Of a stretch of 64,000 nt of DNA, positions 26,225 through 35,103 are shown one piece after another (within the stretch, counting starts at the first letter, position 1; each line of letters begins with the position of its first letter). The notes under the pieces are model-generated. The model ran no database searches. It was not told the DNA's origin and worked only from the letters and a program-made list of their open reading frames with translations. The stretch is from Crocinitomicaceae bacterium (GTDB taxonomy: Bacteria > Bacteroidota > Bacteroidia > Flavobacteriales_D > Crocinitomicaceae), in the NCBI GenBank assembly GCA_021738405.1, contig JAIPCC010000001.1, forward strand, positions 62,001 through 126,000, read 5' to 3'. Made by a program: the position numbers and the translations under genes.

Positions 26225-27220
26225 TTAGACCATATCAAACGCTGCAATAAAAACAGGTTCTTTGGGTTCAAAGTCTCCTCTGACCACTACATCTACCTTT
26301 GCAACGCCAATAATTTGATGCAACAAGCCCCATTTGAACTGTTGCTGTGCTTTTTGGTAGAGCGGGTCTCTGGTGTCGTTCCACCACAGCATGGTGTGTA
26401 GTTTTTCTTGGGCTAAAACGGCTTCAAATAAGCGCGACACATCTGCTATATTTCCAGACGGATTGCACACCACATCGGGCACTAAAAACATGTGTTCATT
26501 TGGCTGAATGAGTTTGCGCAAAAAGGGAATGTAGGGCAGTAATTTCACTTGGAGGCCACCTAATTTGCCTGGCAGCCGCTGGATTTCCCAACGCACCTGA
26601 TGAAATTGCGCAAAGGCTAGGCGCTCCCCTTTGTCATCGAAAAGTGTATACACCGTTCCGTTTTCAAAAAAGTGAGTAAAATAGGCGCTGTAGTGGCTGT
26701 AGTTGCTTTCTATTGTTTGAAAAACTTGACCTTCAATCTTTTCTTTTCTCAGATCGGCTGCTTCCTTCGGAAAAACCCTACTGAACGTTTGGGTGTTCAA
26801 ATACGCCTTGGTTTGGAAACCAAACGTTTCGCTCATCCATTTGCTGCGCACATTTTTGGCGTCGATGTAGGCGTAACAATAAGCTTGGGTACCAGGGTAT
26901 TTTGTCGTGATGTCCAAGAATACGTTTTCGATTTCTTTCTTGATTTGCGACTTCGGATTCATGCGCGCCTTTCCTTTGGATTGAAAGCGTTTGTCAAAGG
27001 CAAAATAGCGCAAGTACAAGCCAAAAGGTCGCTTGCAGAAAGTAATATTGGCAAGCAGGTTTTCGCGACGGCGCAAGGAGAAACTCAGTGGGTGGTCGGT
27101 ATGCGCCACGCTTTGAGCCACATCTAAATGCTTGTATTTGGCACCGTTTGTGCCCAGCACTGTTTGTTCAAAAAGCGCGACTAAATCAGGATGAATATGC
27201 TCTGCTTGTTCGAATTTCAT
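26225..27220 (-). CDS. GNAT-like acyltransferase-fold protein, probably two tandem half-domains
   Basis: The 331-residue protein has two weak GNAT-like regions: one around residues 90-135, including the AYIDAKNVRSKWMSETFGF pattern seen in acetyltransferases, and a second around 240-330. The substrate is unknown. It follows hemD in the same direction almost without a gap; ATG codons at 27235 and 27220 are both possible, and I chose 27220 because it avoids a short N-terminal overhang. Co-transcription with haem genes is likely but gives no functional link by itself. Confidence 0.55.
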   Translation of the reverse strand: MKFEQAEHIHPDLVALFEQTVLGTNGAKYKHLDVAQSVAHTDHPLSFSLRRRENLLANITFCKRPFGLYLRYFAFDKRFQSKGKARMNPKSQIKKEIENVFLDITTKYPGTQAYCYAYIDAKNVRSKWMSETFGFQTKAYLNTQTFSRVFPKEAADLRKEKIEGQVFQTIESNYSHYSAYFTHFFENGTVYTLFDDKGERLAFAQFHQVRWEIQRLPGKLGGLQVKLLPYIPFLRKLIQPNEHMFLVPDVVCNPSGNIADVSRLFEAVLAQEKLHTMLWWNDTRDPLYQKAQQQFKWGLLHQIIGVAKVDVVVRGDFEPKEPVFIAAFDMV

Positions 27221-27235
27221 AAGCGAAAGTAGCAA

Positions 27236-27889
27236 TTATAAGATTTTACTGAGCCAGGTCAGGAGCTCGGTTTGTTGTTGCCCGCTGAGTACTTTGGTGA
27301 CACTGATTTGCTGTTTTGTCAATTCTTGCGCGGTGGAACTGCCCCAAGCGACCACCTTCGCTTGACTGGGTATGGTATTGTGCTCCAGAAAAGCAAGGAC
27401 ATTGCTCGGAGAAGAAAAAACATAGATGTCTTTTTCTTTGATGTGCAGTTTTTTGAATCGGGTGTTGTAAACCGGAACAATCATTTTTTCGCTATCAGGA
27501 ATCAAAGCAGCGTAGGTCCCGATCGATAACTGACTGCTCGGAAAGCAAATACTGCGGCCCTTTCGCCAGGTGTTGAAGCGTTCGGCTTCTGCTTTGGGCA
27601 GGCCCGATTGCTGGGCAATGAACACTACTTCTTTTTGATAGCGCTCTGCCACTTTTTTGGCCGTTTCTAGACCGGCACAAGCAATGAGTGCAGTGGTCGT
27701 GCATCGGCTCAAAAAGAATTCAGCTGCACGGATACTCGCTATGAATAAGATGTCGTAATTGCTTGGACAGTCAAAGGGGAGGTCTTCAAAATCAATGAGT
27801 GCTTGTGCTTCTAAAATGCCATTTTGCTGAAGTGCGTGCAAGCCTTCATTGAGATCTTCTGGATCTTTTGATATGAAGATCCGGCTCAT
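27236..27889 (-). CDS. hemD: Uroporphyrinogen-III synthase
   Basis: The 217-residue two-domain protein has the low-conservation HemD fold, with typical TSxxAxxFF-like (SIRAAEFF) and later YVFSSPSNVLAFL segments. It closes and inverts ring D of hydroxymethylbilane to give uroporphyrinogen III. It sits directly after hemC with a 2-bp gap, which is the strongest support, as the family is poorly conserved. Confidence 0.88.
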   Translation of the reverse strand: MSRIFISKDPEDLNEGLHALQQNGILEAQALIDFEDLPFDCPSNYDILFIASIRAAEFFLSRCTTTALIACAGLETAKKVAERYQKEVVFIAQQSGLPKAEAERFNTWRKGRSICFPSSQLSIGTYAALIPDSEKMIVPVYNTRFKKLHIKEKDIYVFSSPSNVLAFLEHNTIPSQAKVVAWGSSTAQELTKQQISVTKVLSGQQQTELLTWLSKIL

Positions 27890-27891
27890 GG

Positions 27892-28770
27892 TTAGTTGCT
27901 TAGCGCCGAGACGATGTCAGCAATGTGCGCATCAATTTCGAATTGAAAAAACTGAGCAGCTTCATTTGCATTTGAAGCGTGGGCAGCATAGATTTTGGTG
28001 TCGCCAAAATAGACGCCAAGGGGCAATTGGCAGCCACCATCCATGGCTTGGAGTACACCGCGCTCTATGGCAATGTGTGCAGCAACCGCAGGATGGTTGA
28101 GTTGAGCAACAACAGCTTGCGTTTGTTGGTCATTTTCACGGATTTGCAAACCCAGCACACCTTGAGCCGGTGCAGGTACAAATTCGGTAGGGTCTAGAAC
28201 CAATGTATGGAGGTCTGAGAGCGGAAGTTGCAAACGGCTCACACCTGCGTTGGCCAGAAGGATGGCGTCATAGGCGCCACTGCGCAGTTTGTCTATGCGG
28301 GTAGGCACATTGCCGCGCAATTCTTCGATCTGCAAATCGGGGCGCAGTGCTTTGATGATTGCTTTTCTGCGCGCTGAAGAAGTGCCGATAATAGCGCCCT
28401 GTTTGAGGCCCCACTTTTGGGTAGGATCTTGGGCAGACTTGCGCATGAGTAAGAGTTCGGATGGGTCTTCGCGGTAAGAGACAGCGCCGATGCAGAGGCC
28501 AGCTGGCTGTGTTGTTTCGAGGTCTTTGTGTGAATGGACCGCGAGGTCGATGTCGTTGTTGAGCAAGGCCGCTTCAATTTCTTTGGTAAAAAAGCCTTTG
28601 CCCTCTAGTTTGTCAAAGCTGAGGTCTTGGATGCGATCGCCTTGTGTGACGATGATCTGTAGTTGTACCTCGCAGCCGAGTTCTTCGAGTTGGTTTTTGA
28701 CAAAGTGGGCTTGCCACAATGCGAGGTCGCTGCCGCGTGTGCCAATGCGGATGAGCGGTTTAGTCTGCAT
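27892..28770 (-). CDS. hemC: Hydroxymethylbilane synthase (porphobilinogen deaminase)
   Basis: The 292-residue enzyme joins four porphobilinogen units. The dipyrromethane cofactor-binding Cys247 is in MDGGCQLPLG, the catalytic Asp83 in HSHKDLE, and the TRGSDLALWQ N-terminus is typical. It overlaps the end of hemA by 11 nt and is followed by hemD, giving a hemA-hemC-hemD operon for the first steps of haem synthesis. Confidence 0.97.
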   Translation of the reverse strand: MQTKPLIRIGTRGSDLALWQAHFVKNQLEELGCEVQLQIIVTQGDRIQDLSFDKLEGKGFFTKEIEAALLNNDIDLAVHSHKDLETTQPAGLCIGAVSYREDPSELLLMRKSAQDPTQKWGLKQGAIIGTSSARRKAIIKALRPDLQIEELRGNVPTRIDKLRSGAYDAILLANAGVSRLQLPLSDLHTLVLDPTEFVPAPAQGVLGLQIRENDQQTQAVVAQLNHPAVAAHIAIERGVLQAMDGGCQLPLGVYFGDTKIYAAHASNANEAAQFFQFEIDAHIADIVSALSN

Positions 28771-29992
28771 GGTTGAGGATGATTTCTTTGGCCAACTTCA
28801 TGGGGCCACTGATGTATTTTTTTTCGAGGTAGTTCACTACTTTTTCGAGCACTTCTTTGGCTTGCGGATCGAGGGTGTCGAGGTCTTCTTTGAAGATTTC
28901 TGCATAAGCTGTTGCGCGCAGCTCCTTTACTTGGGCAGGTACGTTGCGCATGGCAATTTCTACTTTGCGCTCGCGCAAGAGATGCTGAAACTCATAGCGC
29001 GCATTGGCAATGATTTCTTCTACCTGCTGCAGCTCTTTGGAGCGCTCCTTAACGTTTTCGTTGGAGATGCGTTGTAGGTATTCGATGGACAGGTATTTGA
29101 CCGCATGTGCATCTAGGATGGCTTGGTCGAGGTCTTGCGGAATGGCGAGGTCGATGACGATTTTTTCTTGCGTTTCACCGTTCAGTAAAGTGTTGTACAA
29201 AGTTGGCGTAATAATAACCCCTTCTGCGGCGGTACAGGTGATCAGTACGTCAAAACCACTTTGGTAATGAGGCAGCGCCTCGAGTGCAAAAGCATTTCCG
29301 CGAATTTCGTCGGCGAGTTTTTGCGCGTTCTCCAAAGAGCGATTGAACACTTGAAAGTTTTGGAAGCCGTGTTTTTTGAGAAAACGAGACATGGTGGTGT
29401 TCGTGACACCGGCGCCAATGATGAGAATGCGGGCCTCGAGCGGAATGTTGAGTTGCTTGAGGTATTGGTAGGCCAAAGAAACAACGGAAACAGGTTTGGT
29501 CGAGATGCTGGTCTCGGTGTAGACTTGCTTGGCCGTTTCGATGACTTTTTTCATGAGCAAGCGAAGGAGGTCACCAGTGAGCTGAAGGCTGTTGCAGTGT
29601 TCGTAAGCCAAGCGCACTTGTGTAATGATTTCGCGTTCCCCGATGACCATGGAGTCTATCGAAGACGCTACCGAAAGCGCGTGCTGCACAGCTGCGCTTC
29701 CCGAATATACTTCTACCTTGCGAACGTAGTCTTCTAATTGAATCGGAACTAACTTTGGGTAGAGCGTTTGCAGCAAACGGGTCAGAAAAGGGGTGTCGAG
29801 CTCAGTGCTACAGACAAATGTGATTTCGACGCGGTTGCAGGTGGTCAGGAACATGAGTTCTGTGAGGCCTAGTGCTGCTTTGAGTTGCGCTAATTGCAAG
29901 ACCTGCGCTTCTTTTTCGATGTGCAACAAACCAATTTTACTGACTTCTAGTTGTCGGTGCGTAAAGGCGATAATATGGAGTTGTTGCAACAA
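28760..29992 (-). CDS. hemA: Glutamyl-tRNA reductase, probable TTG start
   Basis: The enzyme reduces glutamyl-tRNA to glutamate-1-semialdehyde, the first committed step of C5 haem synthesis. The catalytic Cys lies in TTCNRVE, and the NADPH Rossmann domain follows (ILIIGAGVTN). No in-frame ATG exists at the 5' end. A TTG at 30013 overlaps the TAGCTTTG promoter box, so the start should be downstream: TTG at 29992 or 29989, just before LHIIAFTHRQL, where the family begins. I give 29992. The rare start may limit expression of this regulated enzyme. hemC overlaps its end by 11 nt. Confidence 0.9.
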   Translation of the reverse strand: MLQQLHIIAFTHRQLEVSKIGLLHIEKEAQVLQLAQLKAALGLTELMFLTTCNRVEITFVCSTELDTPFLTRLLQTLYPKLVPIQLEDYVRKVEVYSGSAAVQHALSVASSIDSMVIGEREIITQVRLAYEHCNSLQLTGDLLRLLMKKVIETAKQVYTETSISTKPVSVVSLAYQYLKQLNIPLEARILIIGAGVTNTTMSRFLKKHGFQNFQVFNRSLENAQKLADEIRGNAFALEALPHYQSGFDVLITCTAAEGVIITPTLYNTLLNGETQEKIVIDLAIPQDLDQAILDAHAVKYLSIEYLQRISNENVKERSKELQQVEEIIANARYEFQHLLRERKVEIAMRNVPAQVKELRATAYAEIFKEDLDTLDPQAKEVLEKVVNYLEKKYISGPMKLAKEIILNHAD

Positions 29993-30010
29993 AGCGCTTT
30001 TTCTATAGTG

Positions 30011-30018
30011 CAAAGCTA
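30011..30018 (-). promoter_or_regulatory. -7 box (TAGCTTTG) for the hemA operon
   Basis: TAGCTTTG on the minus strand ends about 18 nt before the inferred TTG start of hemA. It overlaps an upstream in-frame TTG and so rules that one out as start if this promoter is used. Confidence 0.55.
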
Positions 30019-30095
30019 AGTGCTAGCTGCCGCAGTATTGTCATTGAATTGTCATAATTGCTAATTTAGAATCGGTTCAAATAGCCCAATAAACT

Positions 30096-30103
30096 TAACT
30101 TTG
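30096..30103 (+). promoter_or_regulatory. -7 box (TAACTTTG) four bases before the HAD start
   Basis: An exact TAnnTTTG box lies four bases upstream of the ATG of the HAD phosphatase, as at several other genes in this window. Confidence 0.6.
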
Positions 30104-30107
30104 CGTC

Positions 30108-30725
30108 ATGCAACAAACTTTTCAGGCCATTCTTTTTGATTTAGGCGGCGTACTCATCGATATCGATTACCACGCCACAGAAAAAGCATTCGAAAAATTG
30201 GGCGTTGCCGATTTCAAAGAACGCTACACGCAATTTGCTCAAAATGCGCTATTTGACCGTTTTGAGTGCGGTGAAATTTCCGAGCAACACTTCGTCAATC
30301 TCTTGTTGCCGTATACGCAAACGGGCACTTCTCCCAACCAAGTTGTTGCGGCCTGGAACGCCATGATCGGCGCTTTTCCGCAAAGAAAAATTGCACTCTT
30401 GAATCAATTGAAAAACCAACAAATACCGCTTTTTTTACTGAGCAATACCAATGCTTTGCATCTCGTTGAGGTGTCAAGAGCCTTGAAAAAGGTTTCCGAA
30501 GTGGACTTGGGCAGCTATTTTGAGCAGGTTTTTTTATCGCACGAAATTGGCAAGAGAAAACCGCATCCCGAAACGTTTTTGTGGACCTGCGCCCAAATGG
30601 GTTTTGCGCCAAAAGATGTCTTGTTTATCGACGACAGCCCCCAACATATTGCAGGTGCCCAGGAAGCTGGCTTGCAGACTTATTTTTACGAGAACGAGAC
30701 GGCTTTTTACGCGCTCTTTTCTTGA
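30108..30725 (+). CDS. HAD family hydrolase, YihX-like phosphatase
   Basis: The 205-residue protein has the HAD motif I LFDLGGVLIDID (nucleophile Asp11), the SNT motif II, a Lys in the HEIGKRKPHPETF motif III and the FIDDSPQHIAGA motif IV. The DLGGV form with the second Asp replaced resembles YihX sugar-phosphate phosphatases. The substrate is unknown. Its 3' end overlaps the convergent epimerase gene by 19 nt. Confidence 0.88.
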   Translation: MQQTFQAILFDLGGVLIDIDYHATEKAFEKLGVADFKERYTQFAQNALFDRFECGEISEQHFVNLLLPYTQTGTSPNQVVAAWNAMIGAFPQRKIALLNQLKNQQIPLFLLSNTNALHLVEVSRALKKVSEVDLGSYFEQVFLSHEIGKRKPHPETFLWTCAQMGFAPKDVLFIDDSPQHIAGAQEAGLQTYFYENETAFYALFS

Positions 30726-31111
30726 CAAAGCTCCACGAGCAGGCCGTTGGTCGATTTGGGATGTAAAAACGCAATGCGCTTGTTGTCGGCACCGTCTTTC
30801 GGGCTTTGATGGATCAATTGAAAGCCCGCCTTTTCCAAGCGTTCAAGCTCTGCGTCGATATCTGCAACTTCAAAGGCGACATGATGAAAACCAGGGCCAT
30901 TTTTCTCTAAAAACTTGGCTATCGGAGAGTCGGGCTTGCTGGCTTCTAAGAGTTCAATTTTAGATTCACCCACCTGAAAAAATGCGGTTTTGACCCCTTC
31001 AGATGCTACTGCTTCTTGCTTGTAGCAAGGCGTATTGAGCAGCGCTTCAAATAGCGGTATTGACTGCTCCAAACTTGCTACTGCAATGCCGAGGTGTTCG
31101 ATGCGCTTCAT
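30707..31111 (-). CDS. mce: Methylmalonyl-CoA epimerase
   Basis: The 134-residue vicinal-oxygen-chelate protein interconverts (R)- and (S)-methylmalonyl-CoA, linking propionate or branched amino-acid breakdown to succinyl-CoA. Metal ligands are in HLGIAV (N-terminal His), the GFHHVAFEV region and the terminal LVEL Glu. It follows the T9SS-type gene on the minus strand with a 3-bp gap; the mutase genes are not in the window. Confidence 0.93.
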   Translation of the reverse strand: MKRIEHLGIAVASLEQSIPLFEALLNTPCYKQEAVASEGVKTAFFQVGESKIELLEASKPDSPIAKFLEKNGPGFHHVAFEVADIDAELERLEKAGFQLIHQSPKDGADNKRIAFLHPKSTNGLLVELCQEKSA

Positions 31112-31114
31112 AAT

Positions 31115-31927
31115 TTAGTCGTCGATTTTGATGAATTTTTCGGTTTTGTTGTCGTAGTTGATGAAATACACACCGCTCACAATATTGCGGCAATCTACCG
31201 TTGCACTGTAACCTGTTTTGAGCAGGTTGCCATAGGCATCGTAAATCTCGTATTTCGTTTTGACCACTTGATTTTTGGCTTTGAAAGTCAGGGTGGAATG
31301 CACTTTGGTAGGGCTGAAGCTAACGGCTGGAATAGTAGAGGTGAAGCTCGTGCTTTTGGAAGCTCTTGGCTTGCCCGAACTATCGGTTTGACTCACCCTC
31401 ACGGTGTTTTTACCTGAGTGCGGCGTCAATTGAAATTGATAAGTATTAGTGCCCTTGGTTCCTTTGCCTTTGACTTGCCCAACTTCTACCCAGCGCCCCC
31501 ACTTGTATTGCTCAATACTGAAGTCGAGTACAGCCTTCTCATTGGTGGCGGTCCAGCTTAGGCTGCCGTCTTTTTGGGCCGAAATTTGCGTGCACTCAAA
31601 CGTACTTTTGGGCAATAGAATACTTGGGTTCAAGAAGCGCGGCTCGCAGCCAGCGGCGTGTTCGAGCACCACAAACACATCAGCTCCTTTTTTGAGGTGA
31701 AAGAGCTGAAAATCGATCTCAAAGTGTGAGGTTTGAATAACGGCAGGGAGTATTTCGCCGTTGACTAGTACTTTGCTAATGCAAAAGCCAAAGCCGTCTG
31801 CCATTGGCGGGTTATTGACAATCAGGTTTTTTTCTTGGTAAGTGCCTTCAAGCGAGAGGAGCTCGACTTGTGCGTTGGTGGTCAAACTCCATCCGAGCAG
31901 ATAAACGAACAATAAACGAACCAACAT
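31115..31927 (-). CDS. Secreted protein with T9SS type A-like C-terminal tail, unknown function
   Basis: The 270-residue protein has a signal peptide (ends near TNAQ) and beta-rich domains; about residues 20-110 and 110-200 look like two sandwiches, the second fibronectin-like. The last 70 or so residues follow the type A sorting pattern, with a YDAYGNLL turn, SGVYFI strand and terminal KFIKI. It is probably anchored or released at the cell surface. A TATATTTG box (31944-31951) lies 16 nt upstream. Confidence 0.7.
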   Translation of the reverse strand: MLVRLLFVYLLGWSLTTNAQVELLSLEGTYQEKNLIVNNPPMADGFGFCISKVLVNGEILPAVIQTSHFEIDFQLFHLKKGADVFVVLEHAAGCEPRFLNPSILLPKSTFECTQISAQKDGSLSWTATNEKAVLDFSIEQYKWGRWVEVGQVKGKGTKGTNTYQFQLTPHSGKNTVRVSQTDSSGKPRASKSTSFTSTIPAVSFSPTKVHSTLTFKAKNQVVKTKYEIYDAYGNLLKTGYSATVDCRNIVSGVYFINYDNKTEKFIKIDD

Positions 31928-31943
31928 TTGCTTGCTTTTCTTA

Positions 31944-31951
31944 CAAATATA
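31944..31951 (-). promoter_or_regulatory. -7 box (TATATTTG) for the secreted protein-mce pair
   Basis: An exact TAnnTTTG box on the minus strand ends 16 nt before the ATG at 31927 and is divergent to the hemJ promoter. Confidence 0.55.
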
Positions 31952-31973
31952 GCATGAATCAAGTGCTTTCGAT

Positions 31974-31981
31974 TAATTTTG
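31974..31981 (+). promoter_or_regulatory. -7 box (TAATTTTG) four bases before hemJ
   Basis: An exact TAnnTTTG box sits four bases before the hemJ ATG, predicting a leaderless transcript. Confidence 0.6.
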
Positions 31982-31985
31982 TGCC

Positions 31986-32537
31986 ATGCCGAATACAAAC
32001 TATGACTTCATCAAAGCACTGCACCTCATTTTCATGGTAAGTTGGTTTGCGGGGCTGTTTTATATGGTGCGCTTGTTCATTTACTTTAGAGAAGCTGCCG
32101 ATAAACCTTCACCTGAGAAAGAAATTTTACAAAAACAGTTCGTCATCATGATGCAGCGCCTGTGGTGGATCATCACTACGCCGGCAATGGTCCTGACGGT
32201 AGTATTTGGCGTCTGGATGCTTGCCCTCAACCCCGCTTATTTGCTCAAAGCACCCTGGATGCACCTCAAACTCGGCTTTGTTTTACTCTTGCTGATTTAT
32301 CATTTTTATTCCCAAAAACTTTTGAGAAATGCGGAGGCCGGACTGATCAAGTGGTCTTCTAATCAGCTTCGGATTTGGAATGAAGTAGCCACATTATTGT
32401 TAGTAATTATTGTGTTTTTGGTGGTCCTGAAAAACCACCTGAACTGGATCAGTGGAACCCTTGGATTTTTTGGTGTTGGCGTTGCGCTGATGTTAGGAAT
32501 CAAACTATACAAGAAATTGCGCAAAACTCAAGTCTGA
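31986..32537 (+). CDS. hemJ: Protoporphyrinogen IX oxidase, HemJ type
   Basis: The 183-residue membrane protein has about five hydrophobic helices and the HemJ patterns ALHLIFMVSWFAGLFY (with the conserved His) and WMHLKLGF. HemJ oxidises protoporphyrinogen IX to protoporphyrin IX, the penultimate haem step, in bacteria without HemG or HemY. The gene lies about 2 kb from hemACD, which supports the assignment, and just upstream of the atp operon. Confidence 0.9.
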   Translation: MPNTNYDFIKALHLIFMVSWFAGLFYMVRLFIYFREAADKPSPEKEILQKQFVIMMQRLWWIITTPAMVLTVVFGVWMLALNPAYLLKAPWMHLKLGFVLLLLIYHFYSQKLLRNAEAGLIKWSSNQLRIWNEVATLLLVIIVFLVVLKNHLNWISGTLGFFGVGVALMLGIKLYKKLRKTQV

Positions 32538-32554
32538 ATTGTTCAAAAATTAAA

Positions 32555-32584
32555 TTGTTTCTTTAGAAAGTTTGGTTAACTTTG
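32555..32584 (+). promoter_or_regulatory. Promoter of the ATP synthase operon (TTG-N19-TAACTTTG)
   Basis: TTG at 32555-32557, a 19-bp spacer and TAACTTTG at 32577-32584 match the Bacteroidota housekeeping promoter closely. It leaves a leader of about 30 nt before atpB. Confidence 0.7.
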
Positions 32585-32621
32585 CAAAAATTTTTTCGCA
32601 AACACGCAAAAACACAATCTA

Positions 32622-33728
32622 ATGCAGCAAGCAGGTAAGTTTTCTTCACTTTTGCAAATCATCGTTTTCGCATTGTCATTCTTTGTTTTTCAACCTTTTG
32701 CAAAGGCCGCTGAAGAAGAAAATTTCAACGTTGGCGAAATGATCATGCACCACATCAAAGATGCGCATGAATGGCACATCACTGGGCCTGAGCACGGCGG
32801 CACCAGCATTTACCTCCCTGTTATTCTCCACGACAACGGCTTCAAGTCTTTCAGCTCAAAATACTTCTACCACGGTAAAGAAGTAACAGTTACCAGCAAA
32901 GACAGCCTAACGCTCCATTACATGGAAGGTGTAGGACCAGCAAAAGGCTACGCACTTTATCACGAAGAAATCTACAAGCTCAACAACGAAGGAGCACTTC
33001 ATTTCGAAGGCGAACACCCACACAACGCAGCACCCACAGACCTCTCGGTTACTAAAAACGTAGCTTCATTATTGCTAGGTTCGTTATTGATTCTTGTCAT
33101 CATGCTTTCTGTTGCTGGTTTTTACCGCAAAAACGGCGCAGTTGCACCAAAAGGCTTGGCTAAGTTCTTAGAGCCCATCATCGTTATGGTCCGCGACGAC
33201 ATTGCCAAAGCCAACATCGACAAACACAAATACCACAAGTACGTTCCTTACTTACTGACCATTTTCTTCTTCATCTGGATCAACAACATGTTGGGCCTCA
33301 TTCCTATCATTCCCGGCGGAGCCAACCTTACTGGTAACATCACCATCACGCTTTTCTTGGCTTTCTGTACTTTGCTCGTAACCGTATTCTCAGGTAACAA
33401 AAACTACTGGGGCCACATCTTCTGGATGCCAGGTATTCCTGTTCCCATGAAAATCTTCATGATTCCAATTGAGCTGATCGGCATCTTCACAAAGCCTTTC
33501 GCCCTCATGATCCGTTTGTTTGCGAACATTACGGCTGGTCACATTATCGTTTTAGCTTTGATTTCCATCATCTTTATCAACAAAAACATCGCTTGGGCAG
33601 GCTTGTCTGTTCCGATGGCTTTGTTTATTTCGGTGCTCGAAATCCTCGTTGCTTTCTTACAAGGTTTCCTCTTTGCAATGCTTTCGGCATTGTTTATTGG
33701 GGCAGCTGTAGAAGAAGCACACCATTAA
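32622..33728 (+). CDS. atpB: ATP synthase F0 subunit a
   Basis: The 368-residue subunit has a signal-like helix and a His- and Glu-rich periplasmic extension (HHIKDAHEWH, common in Bacteroidota) before the usual membrane helices. The essential Arg is in the FALMIRLFANITAGH helix. It forms the proton half-channels against the c ring. It is the first gene of the operon. Confidence 0.96.
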   Translation: MQQAGKFSSLLQIIVFALSFFVFQPFAKAAEEENFNVGEMIMHHIKDAHEWHITGPEHGGTSIYLPVILHDNGFKSFSSKYFYHGKEVTVTSKDSLTLHYMEGVGPAKGYALYHEEIYKLNNEGALHFEGEHPHNAAPTDLSVTKNVASLLLGSLLILVIMLSVAGFYRKNGAVAPKGLAKFLEPIIVMVRDDIAKANIDKHKYHKYVPYLLTIFFFIWINNMLGLIPIIPGGANLTGNITITLFLAFCTLLVTVFSGNKNYWGHIFWMPGIPVPMKIFMIPIELIGIFTKPFALMIRLFANITAGHIIVLALISIIFINKNIAWAGLSVPMALFISVLEILVAFLQGFLFAMLSALFIGAAVEEAHH

Positions 33729-33735
33729 TTAGTAA

Positions 33736-33975
<240 letters not shown>

Positions 33976-33987
33976 TTAAACTCAAAA

Positions 33988-34023
33988 GGAAACTGCAACG
34001 GTTGGTTGCGGTTTCCTTTTTTT
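33988..34023 (+). terminator. Intrinsic-terminator-like hairpin inside the atp operon
   Basis: GGAAACTGCAAC (33988-33999) pairs with GTTGCGGTTTCC (34005-34016) with a single G.U wobble around a 5-nt loop, followed by seven T. This is the standard form of an intrinsic terminator, placed between atpE and atpF. It would reduce, not stop, read-through and so favour atpB and atpE message. Confidence 0.75.
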
Positions 34024-34044
34024 AAATTTTAAAAACACACAAAA

Positions 34045-34539
34045 ATGGATTTGATATTACCCGATTTTGGTTTATTAGTTTGGACAGGCCTCGTATTTAG
34101 CCTTTTGATGTTCTTATTGGCCAAATTTGCATGGAAGCCAATTTTGAATGCGGTCAATACGCGCGAGCAAAAAATTTCAGAAGCATTAGAACTTGCCGAG
34201 AAAACAAAAGCAGAAATGCAGGCGCTCAAAGCAGAGAACGACCAAATTCTCAAAGAAGCACGTGCAGAACGCGATCAAATTTTAAAAGAAGCTAAAGAAG
34301 CAGCTTTAGGTATGGTTGAAGACGCTAAAGGAAAAGCGAAAGACGAAGCAGCTAAAGTTGTGGAATCTGCACGCCAGACCATCAATAGCGAAAAAGCAGC
34401 TGCTATGGCCGAGCTCAAAAACCACGTAGCTAGCCTTTCATTAGAAATCGCTGAGAAAGTCGTTCGCCAAGAACTCAGTTCAGACGACAAACAAAAAGCC
34501 CTTGCAACGCAACTTGCTGGCGAAATCAAAATGAACTAA
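34045..34539 (+). CDS. atpF: ATP synthase F0 subunit b
   Basis: The 164-residue protein has one N-terminal membrane helix (about residues 8-28) and a long charged coiled coil rich in Glu, Lys and Ala, the stator stalk that holds F1 against rotation. It lies between the hairpin after atpE and atpH. Confidence 0.96.
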   Translation: MDLILPDFGLLVWTGLVFSLLMFLLAKFAWKPILNAVNTREQKISEALELAEKTKAEMQALKAENDQILKEARAERDQILKEAKEAALGMVEDAKGKAKDEAAKVVESARQTINSEKAAAMAELKNHVASLSLEIAEKVVRQELSSDDKQKALATQLAGEIKMN

Positions 34540-34542
34540 TCC

Positions 34543-35073
34543 ATGAAGTCCAATAAATCCGCTGTTCGCTATGCTACCGCTCTTTTAGAGTTGGCTATCG
34601 AGCACAACAAAGTGGAGCTCATCGAGTCAGACATCCTTCAACTGCTCAAAACAGCCGAAGAAGTCCACGACTTCCAAGTTTTCTTGAGTTCACCACTCAT
34701 CATCACCGACAAGAAAATTGCGATCCTTCATCAAATTTTCAAGGATTTCAATCAAACTACCCTCGACTTCTTGTCATTGGTAGCCAACAACGGTCGCGAA
34801 TCCATCATGGTCTTCATCGCCAACCAATTCATGTCTTTGCTCAAAGCACATCGCGGAATTGTTCCGATCACCATCATTAGCGCTCAGCAACTTGAAGAAA
34901 GCACCAAGGCCTCCATTCTTTCTCAAATTTCAGCAAGTATCAAAGGTACTGCCGAAATCACAGAACAAATCGACGCCAACCTCATCGGTGGTTTCATCGT
35001 TCGCATGGGTGACCACCAAATAGATGCTTCAGTTGCAAGTCAGCTCAAGCGACTTAAACAACAATTTGTATAA
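34543..35073 (+). CDS. atpH: ATP synthase F1 subunit delta
   Basis: The 176-residue protein has the helical N-terminal domain that caps the alpha subunits (start RYATALLELA) and a C-terminal domain with the conserved IGGFIVRMGD stretch that binds subunit b. It starts 3 bp after atpF. Confidence 0.95.
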   Translation: MKSNKSAVRYATALLELAIEHNKVELIESDILQLLKTAEEVHDFQVFLSSPLIITDKKIAILHQIFKDFNQTTLDFLSLVANNGRESIMVFIANQFMSLLKAHRGIVPITIISAQQLEESTKASILSQISASIKGTAEITEQIDANLIGGFIVRMGDHQIDASVASQLKRLKQQFV

Positions 35074-35103
35074 TCGTCAACAGACAAAATAAAATAAGTA
35101 CAC

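Noticed and set aside
30011-30013. TTG at 30013 as hemA start
   Set aside because: It is part of the -7 promoter box, so a message from this promoter could not include it.
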